From positions 434,001 through 498,000 of the forward strand of contig NZ_JADYWU010000002.1 in NCBI RefSeq assembly GCF_015864665.1: a DNA stretch of 64,000 nucleotides. Reading direction: 5' to 3'. The first letter of the stretch is position 1; the number at the start of each line of letters is the position of its first letter. The position numbers and the translations under genes are program-made. Below, in pieces: positions 54,414 through 64,000 of this stretch. This DNA comes from Salinibacterium sp. SWN167 (lineage in GTDB: Bacteria > Actinomycetota > Actinomycetes > Actinomycetales > Microbacteriaceae). The notes below the pieces were generated by a model. That model saw nothing but the letters and a program-made list of their open reading frames with translations, searched no databases and was not told the origin of the DNA.

Positions 54414-55406
54414 CTAGGCGCCTGCTGTCGGGGCTGCTTCGGCAGCGTCGGCAGCAGGAACGCCGGCGGCAACATCCGCGGCCATGCGTGAACGACGATC
54501 CAAATGGATGCCGGCCACCATGCAGCGCACTGAGCCACCGGCCAACTCGATCGTCGGAATGTCGAGCGGCACGATCTCGCAGCTGGCTTCGATCACCGAG
54601 CGCTGAGCGCGAGTGAGACTCGCGAGTGCGCGGTTTGAGAGGGCCAAGATGCGGCCGTTCGGAGTCCTCAGCTCGAGAGCATTTCCCGCAAAGTTAGCAA
54701 TCTGCTCAGCCGTGAGGTCGATCAGCGTGCGACCGGGGGCGGTCAGGCGCTCGGCCATTTCCATGCGGCGATCTCCCGACGTAATCAGGTCGAGCCCGAT
54801 CATGGCGAAGTCGGTCGCAATGCACATCATGACGTTGGTGTGATAAATCGGCACGCCGTGGCTGTCGCGGGCCTCAAACATCATTGGCTCATAGCCGAAG
54901 GATGCGCAGAACCGTTCGAGCGCGAGCGGGTTGGCGCGGTGCGATTCTGCCGCATACGCGACCCGGTTGGTGTGGTCGATGACCATCGCGCCGGTGCCCT
55001 CAAGGTAGATGCCGTCGTGCTCTAATCCGGAATAGTCCACGACATCCTGCACCCGAAAGTCATGCTTCAACATTTCAATGACATCGGTGCGTCGCTCGGT
55101 GCGCCGGTTTGGAGCAAACATCGGATACACCGCAACGCGGCCACCACTGTGCGTCGAGAACCAGTTGTTCGGGAACACACTGTCGGGCCGAGTGCTCTCC
55201 TCATCCTCAAACACGTGGATGTTGACGCCCGCGTCACGCAACGTCTCGGCCACTTGGGTGGACTCGTCGTACGCGGCGCGAGCAATCTCATCCGGAGTGC
55301 GGCTGGGGTCAGTCGACTGGAAGGCATTGTCGCCCGCAGTTTGGCTATTCGGTGTGAAACGGTGCGGACGGATGAGAACAGCGGCCGAAGGGGCCTGAAC
55401 GCTCAT
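54414..55406 (-). CDS. ctlX: Citrulline utilization hydrolase type (CtlX) / amidinotransferase fold
   Basis: A 330-residue guanidino-group-modifying enzyme with the alpha/beta propeller fold. Seen are DSVFPNNWFST near residue 74, the YPMFAPNRRTERR segment characteristic of CtlX, the central catalytic His region, and the C-terminal catalytic Cys in GGSVRCMVAG. Relatives hydrolyse citrulline, arginine or dimethylarginine. The gene lies 7 bp after ocd in one operon, so the ornithine formed could be passed to ornithine cyclodeaminase to give proline (inference). A 20-residue Ala-rich tail follows. Confidence 0.88.
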   Translation of the reverse strand: MSVQAPSAAVLIRPHRFTPNSQTAGDNAFQSTDPSRTPDEIARAAYDESTQVAETLRDAGVNIHVFEDEESTRPDSVFPNNWFSTHSGGRVAVYPMFAPNRRTERRTDVIEMLKHDFRVQDVVDYSGLEHDGIYLEGTGAMVIDHTNRVAYAAESHRANPLALERFCASFGYEPMMFEARDSHGVPIYHTNVMMCIATDFAMIGLDLITSGDRRMEMAERLTAPGRTLIDLTAEQIANFAGNALELRTPNGRILALSNRALASLTRAQRSVIEASCEIVPLDIPTIELAGGSVRCMVAGIHLDRRSRMAADVAAGVPAADAAEAAPTAGA

Positions 55407-55413
55407 CGGTGGC

Positions 55414-56445
55414 CTACGCGGTCAGTACAGGAACGCGCGACACGAGCGAGAACAGATCCTTGGGGTCAGCAGGGTCGGCAATCAGGTCAAGGTTCGTTGC
55501 ATAGTCGGTGTCGCGAACAGCGTCGAAGACGTAGCGCAGTGCCGAGAAGTCTTCGATCGCGAAGCCAACGGAGTCGAAGAGTGTCACTTCCTCAGCGGAG
55601 CTGCGGCCAGTCGCGGTTCCGGCGAGAACTTCCCACAGCTCGGTGATGGGGGAGTCCGCTTCAACCTGCTGAATTTCGCCCTCGATGCGGGTTTGCTCGG
55701 GAAACTCGACGAACACGGTCGAGTTGCGCACGATGGCCTCTTCGAGTTCTGTCTTGCCCGGGCAGTCTCCGCCAATGGCGTTGAGGTGCATGCCGGGTTC
55801 AATCATGTCGGCGGTGAGAATCGTCGCGTTCTTCTTGTCGGCGGTGCACGTGGTGACGATGTCGGCGCCCGCAACAGCGTCTGCTGCTGAGGTTGCGCGC
55901 ACGATGTCGAAACCGAGTGGCTCAACGTTGCGGATGAACTTGTCCATCGCGGCGGGGTCGGTGTCCCAGACGCGCAGGCTCGTGATGCCGAGGCCGGCGC
56001 GGAAGCCGAGTGCCTGGAACTCAGACTGAGTGCCGGTGCCGATGAGGGCGAGAACACTGGAGTCGGGGCGAGCCAAAGCGCGCGCGGCCATGACGGAGGT
56101 CGCAGAGGTGCGCAACGCCGTAAGCAGGGTCATCTCCGAGAAGAAGGTGGGGTAGCCGTTGTCGACGCGGGCAAGCATGCCGAGCGCAGTCACGGTCTGG
56201 AAGCCCAGTGCAGGGTTGGATGGGTGGCCATTGACATACTTAAAGCCGTACGTTTCGCCATCGCTCGTCGGCATCAATTCGATGACGCCTTCGGGGGAGT
56301 GGGCGGCAACGCGAGGTGACTTGTCGAACTGGGGCCACTTGGCATAATCCTGTTCGAGGTAACCCACGATGCCCATAATGACTGGCTCGATGCCGGTGTC
56401 GGCAATCCAGCGGCGCATGTTGTTGACGTCTACGTAGTGAACCAT
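55414..56445 (-). CDS. ocd: Ornithine cyclodeaminase family protein
   Basis: A 343-residue NAD-dependent enzyme of the mu-crystallin family that turns ornithine into proline and ammonia. The Rossmann segment ALIGTGTQSEFQ (about residue 140) and GADIVTTCTADKK are present. The ATG at 56445 with AGGAGTGACC upstream is clear. It heads the ocd-ctlX operon and diverges from the Lrp gene across a 131-bp region with an operator-like palindrome. Confidence 0.92.
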   Translation of the reverse strand: MVHYVDVNNMRRWIADTGIEPVIMGIVGYLEQDYAKWPQFDKSPRVAAHSPEGVIELMPTSDGETYGFKYVNGHPSNPALGFQTVTALGMLARVDNGYPTFFSEMTLLTALRTSATSVMAARALARPDSSVLALIGTGTQSEFQALGFRAGLGITSLRVWDTDPAAMDKFIRNVEPLGFDIVRATSAADAVAGADIVTTCTADKKNATILTADMIEPGMHLNAIGGDCPGKTELEEAIVRNSTVFVEFPEQTRIEGEIQQVEADSPITELWEVLAGTATGRSSAEEVTLFDSVGFAIEDFSALRYVFDAVRDTDYATNLDLIADPADPKDLFSLVSRVPVLTA

Positions 56446-56563
56446 GGTCACTCCTTTCGTTGCGGTAATCGTGCTTCCTACGTTACGAATGTGCACTATG
56501 TAGCTACAACTCCCAGTCGACGCTATTTCCGGCCAATAACTAGGCATAATGCAAGGCTAAATT

Positions 56564-56578
56564 ATACACTTTGTGTAT
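56564..56578. promoter_or_regulatory. Palindrome overlapping the Lrp start, putative operator
   Basis: ATACAC-TTT-GTGTAT is a perfect 15-bp inverted repeat that covers the first bases of the Lrp start codon. It fits autoregulation and control of the divergent ocd-ctlX operon. Confidence 0.55.
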
Positions 56579-57008
56579 GTCTGACTTAGATGACCTCGAT
56601 CGTCGCCTCCTCGCCGCGCTTCGAGCCGATGCGCGCGAGTCCGTGGCGAGCCTCTCGCGTCGCCTTAACGTCACCCGCGCGACCGTCACGAGCCGTATCG
56701 ATCGCCTCGTGAGCAACGGCACAGTGCTCGGTTTCTCGATCCGTATTCGGGAAGATCGCGACCCCTCGTTTATTCGGGCGATTGCCTTTGTGGAGGTAGA
56801 AGGGCGATCGACGGACTCTGTGATCAGCCAGTTGCGAGGCCTTCCCGAGATCCATGAACTTCACACCACCAACGGCGCCTGGGATCTGGTGGCAGACATC
56901 CGCACCGACAGCCTCAGCAACTTCGACCGGGTGCTGGCCCGCATGCGAAATGTGGAAGGTGTCGTGAACAGCGAGACCAGTTTGTTGCTCAGTTCAGCGC
57001 TCCTGTAA
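56577..57008 (+). CDS. Lrp/AsnC family transcriptional regulator
   Basis: A 143-residue feast/famine regulator. The N-terminal helix-turn-helix (VASLSRRLNVTRATVTSRID, about residues 19-38) is followed by the RAM ligand-binding domain. The ATG at 56577 is used; a TTG two codons upstream is in frame. Divergence from ocd-ctlX suggests that it responds to arginine, citrulline or ornithine and controls their breakdown, much as PutR or Bkd-type Lrp members control neighbouring catabolic genes (inference). Confidence 0.92.
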   Translation: MSDLDDLDRRLLAALRADARESVASLSRRLNVTRATVTSRIDRLVSNGTVLGFSIRIREDRDPSFIRAIAFVEVEGRSTDSVISQLRGLPEIHELHTTNGAWDLVADIRTDSLSNFDRVLARMRNVEGVVNSETSLLLSSALL

Positions 57009-57067
57009 CGCGATTGCCCTCCCCACATTGCTATGCTGAACTCACAACTGAACATCGGGCCGCAACA

Positions 57068-57290
57068 CGATGCGGGAGAGCCGGGCACCCAGCGCTAGTC
57101 AACTGAAATTGGCAAGCGCCAGGCCGGCACCGAAGGAGCAAGCCTCCCCGCCAATCTCTCAGGTTCACGTACCGCACCGCACTGGCCACTCTGGAAAGAG
57201 AACCTCGCATCACCCTGAGGTTCCGCCGACGGTGAAAGCTCGCTAGCGTTTAGCGTGTGAAGCTCTCAGGCTCATCACAGAGGGGGAGTT
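57068..57290 (+). promoter_or_regulatory. Tandem glycine riboswitch upstream of gcvT
   Basis: Two glycine aptamers lie in series. Aptamer 1 (about 57068-57178) has the GCGGGAGAG opening and the later CCGAAGGAGCAA and AATCTCTCAGG conserved strands. Aptamer 2 (about 57188-57290) has TCTGGAAAGAGAAC, CCGACGGTGAAA and AGCTCTCAGG followed by CACAGAGGGGGAG. This order is the known cooperative glycine-sensing pair, which turns on glycine cleavage genes when glycine is high. The expression element before the GTG at 57323 was not resolved. The boundaries are approximate. Confidence 0.92.
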
Positions 57291-57322
57291 CTATTCACTA
57301 GCCCATGCGCCAGGAGAACTCC

Positions 57323-58480
57323 GTGACCGATGTATCAAGTTCTGAAGCTTCATCCGCTGAATCTTCGCCCACCGCGGTGAGGTATTCGCCGTTGCACAGC
57401 ATCCATGAGCAACTCGGTGCTGCGTTCACCGATTTCGCTGGCTGGATGATGCCGGTGCGGTATAGCTCCGACCTCGCCGAGCACCATGCCGTGCGCACCG
57501 CTGCCGGCATTTTCGACATCTCGCACATGGCCGAGATTCACGTGCGCGGCGCTGACGCTGGCGCGTACCTCGACTACGCACTCGCGGGCAAGCTCTCGGG
57601 TATTGCCTTGGCACAAGCCAAGTACAGCCTGTTGCTCAATGAGGCGGGCGGCATCATCGATGACCTCGTGACCTATCGCCTTGCCGACGACCATTTCCTC
57701 GTCGTGGCGAACGCAGGCAACCGTTTCGCTGCCGCAACTGCTCTCACCGAGCGCGCTGCCGACTTTGACGTAGTGGTCACCGACGAGAGCGACGACTACG
57801 CGCTCATCGCCGTGCAGGGTCCGGTCTCGCGCGCCATCCTCGAAGCGACCGCCGGTCTCGGCGACTTCGCTACGCCGCTCGATGAACTGAAGTACTACCG
57901 CGAAACCGCGGCCACTTTCAATGGCACCGACCTCATTATCGGTCGCACTGGCTACACGGGCGAAGACGGCTTTGAGTTGTACATTCATGTGGATGCCGCG
58001 GCCGACCTCTGGGCAGCGCTCACCGTCGCCGGCGAACCGCTCGGCCTCGTGCCCGCCGGTCTCGCGTGCCGAGACACTCTCCGCCTCGAAGCGGGAATGC
58101 CGCTGTACGGTCACGAACTCAACCTCAGCACCTTCCCCGTGCAGGCGGGCCTCGGCCGCGTTGTTGCGCTCAGCAAGGAGGGCGACTTCGTCGGTCGCAG
58201 TGCGATCGAAGCCGGGCCGGATGCTGGTGCCCGCGTGCTCGTCGGCCTCGCCGCTGAAGGTCGTCGCGCCGGTCGCGCCGAGTACCTGCTCTTTCACGGT
58301 GATAAAGAAGTTGGCGTCATTACCTCGGGTGCGCTCTCGCCGACCTTGGGCCACCCCATCGCGATGGCTTATGTCGACCCCGCCGTGAGCGAAGTCGGCA
58401 CCGAGCTTCACATTGATGTGCGGGGCAGTCGCATTGCTGCATCCGTTGTTTCCCTACCCTTCTACAAAAGAGAGGCCTGA
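57323..58480 (+). CDS. gcvT: Glycine cleavage system T protein (aminomethyltransferase)
   Basis: A 385-residue folate-dependent enzyme that moves the aminomethyl carbon from lipoyl-H-protein to tetrahydrofolate, releasing ammonia. Family segments include [19 protein letters not shown], the [10 protein letters not shown] motif and the late [14 protein letters not shown]. The GTG at 57323 with AGGAG five bases upstream is preferred to the ATG at 57305, which lies inside the riboswitch-proximal leader. First gene of gcvT-gcvH-gcvP. Confidence 0.96.
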   Translation: MTDVSSSEASSAESSPTAVRYSPLHSIHEQLGAAFTDFAGWMMPVRYSSDLAEHHAVRTAAGIFDISHMAEIHVRGADAGAYLDYALAGKLSGIALAQAKYSLLLNEAGGIIDDLVTYRLADDHFLVVANAGNRFAAATALTERAADFDVVVTDESDDYALIAVQGPVSRAILEATAGLGDFATPLDELKYYRETAATFNGTDLIIGRTGYTGEDGFELYIHVDAAADLWAALTVAGEPLGLVPAGLACRDTLRLEAGMPLYGHELNLSTFPVQAGLGRVVALSKEGDFVGRSAIEAGPDAGARVLVGLAAEGRRAGRAEYLLFHGDKEVGVITSGALSPTLGHPIAMAYVDPAVSEVGTELHIDVRGSRIAASVVSLPFYKREA

Positions 58481-58482
58481 TC

Positions 58483-58853
58483 ATGGCTGAGAAGAGCGAA
58501 TTGCAGTACACCGCCGAGCACGAGTGGGTGTTGGTTGACGGCAATGTCGCGACGGTCGGAATCACCGACTTCGCTGCAGGCAAGCTGGGCGACATCGTTT
58601 TCGTTGATCTGCCCAAGGTCGGCGCCACTGTCGCTGAGGGCAAGATCGTCGGCGAGATTGAGTCGACCAAGTCGGTGGGCGAACTCTTCGCTCCCGTTGC
58701 GGGAATCGTCGTCGAATCCAACGATGCTGTCGCCGACAGCCCAGAACTCGTCAACAGTGACCCCTTCGGTGATGGCTGGCTCGTGAAGATCGAATTTACT
58801 GAACTCCCGTCGATGCTCAGCCTCGACGAATACACCGCATTGACAGGCGAATA

Positions 58854-58854
<1 letters not shown>
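58483..58854 (+). CDS. gcvH: Glycine cleavage system H protein
   Basis: A 123-residue lipoyl carrier that shuttles the aminomethyl group between the P, T and L proteins. The lipoylated lysine is in [12 protein letters not shown] (about residue 64). Typical start and end motifs ([14 protein letters not shown]) are present. The ATG is 2 bp after the gcvT stop and the stop overlaps the gcvP ATG (TAATG). Confidence 0.97.
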
Positions 58855-61781
<2,927 letters not shown>

Positions 61782-61820
61782 AGAAATGCCCTAAATTTCG
61801 TTGCTTGAGTAACGGAAATT

Positions 61821-61860
61821 GGCGCGTGCGGAACCGATCCAGTTCGGTTCTGCACGCGCC
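61821..61860 (+). terminator. Strong hairpin terminator after gcvP
   Basis: GGCGCGTGC and GAACCGA pair with TTCGGTTC and GCACGCGCC with one mismatch, making a stem of about 17 bp and a 5-base loop, followed by ATAATTG. Confidence 0.8.
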
Positions 61861-62038
61861 ATAATTGTGTCCCCCGAATGTGGGACACCAGCATTCGTCT
61901 GGCATCGGCATCTGCCGTGGGTAAAATTCTTCACTTTAGCTGGATTTTCTCTCTTCAGGTGTTGTAATGTGCGTTTGGTGTACAGCGAGTGGTCGACCCG
62001 ACGACCCCAAATCGCTTTCTCACCGACTGGAGAGCTTC
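61861..62038 (+). promoter_or_regulatory. Upstream region of the second VWA gene
   Basis: No gene is seen. The stretch at 61915-61975 is A+T-richer, with a TTTAGC and TTGTAATGT promoter-like pair, and the GGAGAG site at 62029-62034 precedes the GTG at 62039. Confidence 0.35.
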
Positions 62039-63796
62039 GTGACCACCCGACGGCATCGACACCGTAAAACTTTTTGGCAACGGTGGAAGAAGCGTTGGTG
62101 GCTGGCGCCGGTGGCACTGGTTGCCATTGCAGCACTCTCTCTCGCTGGCATCCAACTGGGTGCAATTGGATGGATTTCGGATGCTGTTGCTCCGTTAGCG
62201 GGCGGCTGCACAGAGACTCGCCCTGTCGTAATCGCCGCTGACCCGTCGATTGCTCCTGCCCTCACTATCGTCGCGGCGGAGTTCGATGAGGCCGACGGCA
62301 ACTGCACGGAAACCGAAGTCCGCTCGCTCGTTTCGGCAGACACCGCTGCTCTCTTCGCTTCAGGTGCTGCCGGCGATCTCGACGCGTGGGTTCCTGACTC
62401 GGCGGCTTGGCTCGATCGCGTCACATCGATGGCCGACTCGTTGGGGCGCACTGCCCCCGAGCTCGAGATCACCGACTACGTGGCGAGCACCCCGGTAGTG
62501 CTGGCTACATCCGCATCGCAAGTCGCTGACCTCGGCGATACGCCGCTGTCGTGGGAATCACTACTCAGCGGCACTGTGGTGACCCTGGTCCCTGACCCCG
62601 AGGCGAATACCGCGAGCCTTGCTGGCCTTGCGCAGCTGCAGTCGGTCTCGTCTGCTGAAGATCCGCGCCAGTTCGCGGGTGCCATGATCGCCATGGGAAA
62701 AACAATTCCCCAGACTTCCGAAGAGGCTTTCGGGCTCGCGACTGACGCAACTCTGCCCACCGTTGTCGTGACGACGGAGCGCGAAGTTGCCACCTACAAC
62801 AGCGGGTCTGAGTCCTCGCCCATGATCGCGCTATATCCGACGGACGGAACGGTCGAATTGACCTACCCCTTTGTTGAGGTCGTCGGTGGGGATGAAGAAG
62901 CTGAGACGTCCACTTCAGCGACCTCTACGTCCACAGGCGCTTCCGCTGCAGTAGCGAGTGAAATAGTCGCTGCCGATGCTCCGCAACGACTTCTTACGGC
63001 GCTGGCGGCGGCAACGCGCTCGTCGGCTGAAGTATTGGCCAAGGAGGGTTTCCGCGATGCTGATGGTGGCGGCGACTTGCGCGTGACGGGAGTTCCCGAG
63101 ACAGCCACTGAAGCGAAGCCGACGGCAGATGCTGCAGTACAGATCGAGATTCTTCGTTCGTGGAGTGTTCTTACGCTTCGTTCGCGACTCCTCGTTGTCA
63201 TTGACACTTCAGGTTCCATGCTGGATCCGGCGAATAATGGCCTGCGACGAATCGACGTGTTCCAGCTCGCTGCTAGTGAGGCGCTGTCAAAGTTCTCGGG
63301 CGAAGCCGAGCTGGGCGTGTGGGCCTTCTCGCAGAACCGTATCGGCACTCAGGACTGGGAACCGCTGTCGCCGATTGCACCGCTATCTGATCCCGACCAT
63401 GTTGCTCAAATCAATGACGTCGTCGCATCGTTGCCAGATCGCATTTATGGCTACACGGGGCTCTATGACACCATCTTGGCTGCGGTCAAAGAGGTCAAGG
63501 AAGACTACGACCCGTCGAAGATCAACTCGGTTCTGCTCATCACTGATGGCTACAACGAAGACGACAACGGCATCAGCCTGTCGACGCTTCTCAAAAACTT
63601 GAAAGCGCTCGACGATCCGAATGAGCCCGTTCCAGTGATCTTGATCGGTTTCGGTCCGGACACTGACCTGGAGTCGATGACGGAAATTGCGCAGTCGACG
63701 GGTGGTGCAGCGTATTCCGCTGCCGTGCCAGAAGACCTCGGCAAGGTGCTCGTGGATGCCCTCAGCCAGCGGTCCTGTCGTCCGAATTGCACGTAG
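62039..63796 (+). CDS. Surface protein with solute-binding and VWA domains, paralogue 2
   Basis: A 585-residue protein with the same layout as the one at 52578. A very basic N-terminus and a hydrophobic helix (about residues 28-48) come first. A binding-protein-like domain with the shared SADTAAL-FASG and DAWVPDS-A-WLDRV blocks follows. A Ser/Thr/Ala-rich linker (about 285-310) is longer than in the paralogue. The C-terminal VWA domain has the MIDAS DTSGS near residue 389, YTGLYDT and LITDGYNED, and ends in CRPNC. The GTG with GGAGAG is chosen over the ATG at 61967 because the lengths and anchors of the paralogues then match. Confidence 0.88.
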   Translation: MTTRRHRHRKTFWQRWKKRWWLAPVALVAIAALSLAGIQLGAIGWISDAVAPLAGGCTETRPVVIAADPSIAPALTIVAAEFDEADGNCTETEVRSLVSADTAALFASGAAGDLDAWVPDSAAWLDRVTSMADSLGRTAPELEITDYVASTPVVLATSASQVADLGDTPLSWESLLSGTVVTLVPDPEANTASLAGLAQLQSVSSAEDPRQFAGAMIAMGKTIPQTSEEAFGLATDATLPTVVVTTEREVATYNSGSESSPMIALYPTDGTVELTYPFVEVVGGDEEAETSTSATSTSTGASAAVASEIVAADAPQRLLTALAAATRSSAEVLAKEGFRDADGGGDLRVTGVPETATEAKPTADAAVQIEILRSWSVLTLRSRLLVVIDTSGSMLDPANNGLRRIDVFQLAASEALSKFSGEAELGVWAFSQNRIGTQDWEPLSPIAPLSDPDHVAQINDVVASLPDRIYGYTGLYDTILAAVKEVKEDYDPSKINSVLLITDGYNEDDNGISLSTLLKNLKALDDPNEPVPVILIGFGPDTDLESMTEIAQSTGGAAYSAAVPEDLGKVLVDALSQRSCRPNCT

Positions 63797-63897
63797 TCGC
63801 TCAGGCCGCGGCTCGCTGACTCTCGAAGCGGAGCATCCTGAGGATGCCCGCTCGAGGGGGTCAGCGCTGCGGCGACGCAGACCGCTGCAGTGCGGCG

Positions 63898-64000
63898 CTA
63901 ACGCGTCTCGTTGTCGTCGCTGATGCTGACGATCCAGTTCACGGAGTAGCGGTCGAGCACCATTCCGAAGATCCCGCCCCATTCGGCGCGCTCGAGCGGC
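63898..64000 (-). CDS. VOC/PhnB-like protein, C-terminal end only
   Basis: Only the last 33 codons lie in the window. The tail reads AEWGGIFGMVLDRYSVNWIV before the stop, matching the strand pattern W-G-x-x-F-G-M-x-x-D-R-[FY]-x-V-x-W of VOC-fold PhnB-like proteins. The rest of the gene is beyond the right edge. Confidence 0.72.
   Translation of the reverse strand, partial: PLERAEWGGIFGMVLDRYSVNWIVSISDDNETR

Noticed and set aside
55645-55665. GGAGTCCGCTTCAAC match inside ocd
   Set aside because: It lies within the coding sequence of a conserved enzyme and lacks the flanks of the cassette repeats; it is taken as coincidence and used as a caution against over-reading partial matches.

Overview
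The window is a stretch of chromosome from a high-G+C actinobacterium, most likely of the family Microbacteriaceae. The evidence is the frequent GTG/TTG starts, actinobacterial protein families (DUF501, DUF4307, DUF4245, an F420-type PPOX enzyme, a fused ArsR-ArsC regulator), a LemA/M48 pair and dense, often 4-bp-overlapping operons. No rRNA, CRISPR array, insertion sequence or prophage was seen. The one tRNA has a UAA anticodon. Most of the window is ordinary core metabolism; the accessory part lies at about 38.5-42.2 kb.

Layout. 0-3.3 kb: a DUF501 protein cut by the window edge, a membrane-anchored subtilase, a type II NADH dehydrogenase and the tRNA. 3.3-5.5 kb: an arsenic locus (ArsC, ArsR-ArsC fusion, aquaglyceroporin) with a matching 18-bp operator in front of both promoters. 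5.6-12.9 kb: small enzymes, a two-gene PLP-enzyme/lactone-oxidase operon, a FAD monooxygenase, LemA, an M48 protease and a YcaQ-type glycosylase. 13.1-17.1 kb: a complete four-gene ABC importer. 17.2-38.5 kb: housekeeping genes (ilvA, greA, trhA-like, uppS, phoH, fumC, carbonic anhydrase, xseAB, ispH, fba, glpX, rmuC, mmsA, ychF). 42.3-52.3 kb: a mixed set including a glutamine amidotransferase, GNAT, SDR, nitroreductase, PhnA, SOUL, Ppx/GppA, an MFS transporter and an HDO/CDGSH/F420 trio. 52.6-63.8 kb: two paralogous solute-binding plus VWA surface proteins flanking an arginine/citrulline catabolic locus (ctlX-ocd with a divergent Lrp) and the glycine cleavage operon gcvT-gcvH-gcvP under a tandem glycine riboswitch.

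Most notable. The last 27 bp of ychF (38484-38510) are repeated exactly at 40670-40696 and 42185-42211, and a decayed fourth copy lies at 39610-39644. The repeats cut the region into three units of about 1.1, 1.05 and 1.5 kb. Each unit holds one gene of accessory or defence character: a helical orphan, an Abi-C-like protein, and a PD-(D/E)XK-family protein whose catalytic lysine position is altered. Each unit ends in a ychF-tail repeat. No recombinase is encoded nearby. This looks like a tandem array of single-gene cassettes inserted at the 3' end of ychF, and it is the best candidate here for an undescribed system. It is inferred from repeat and gene layout only.
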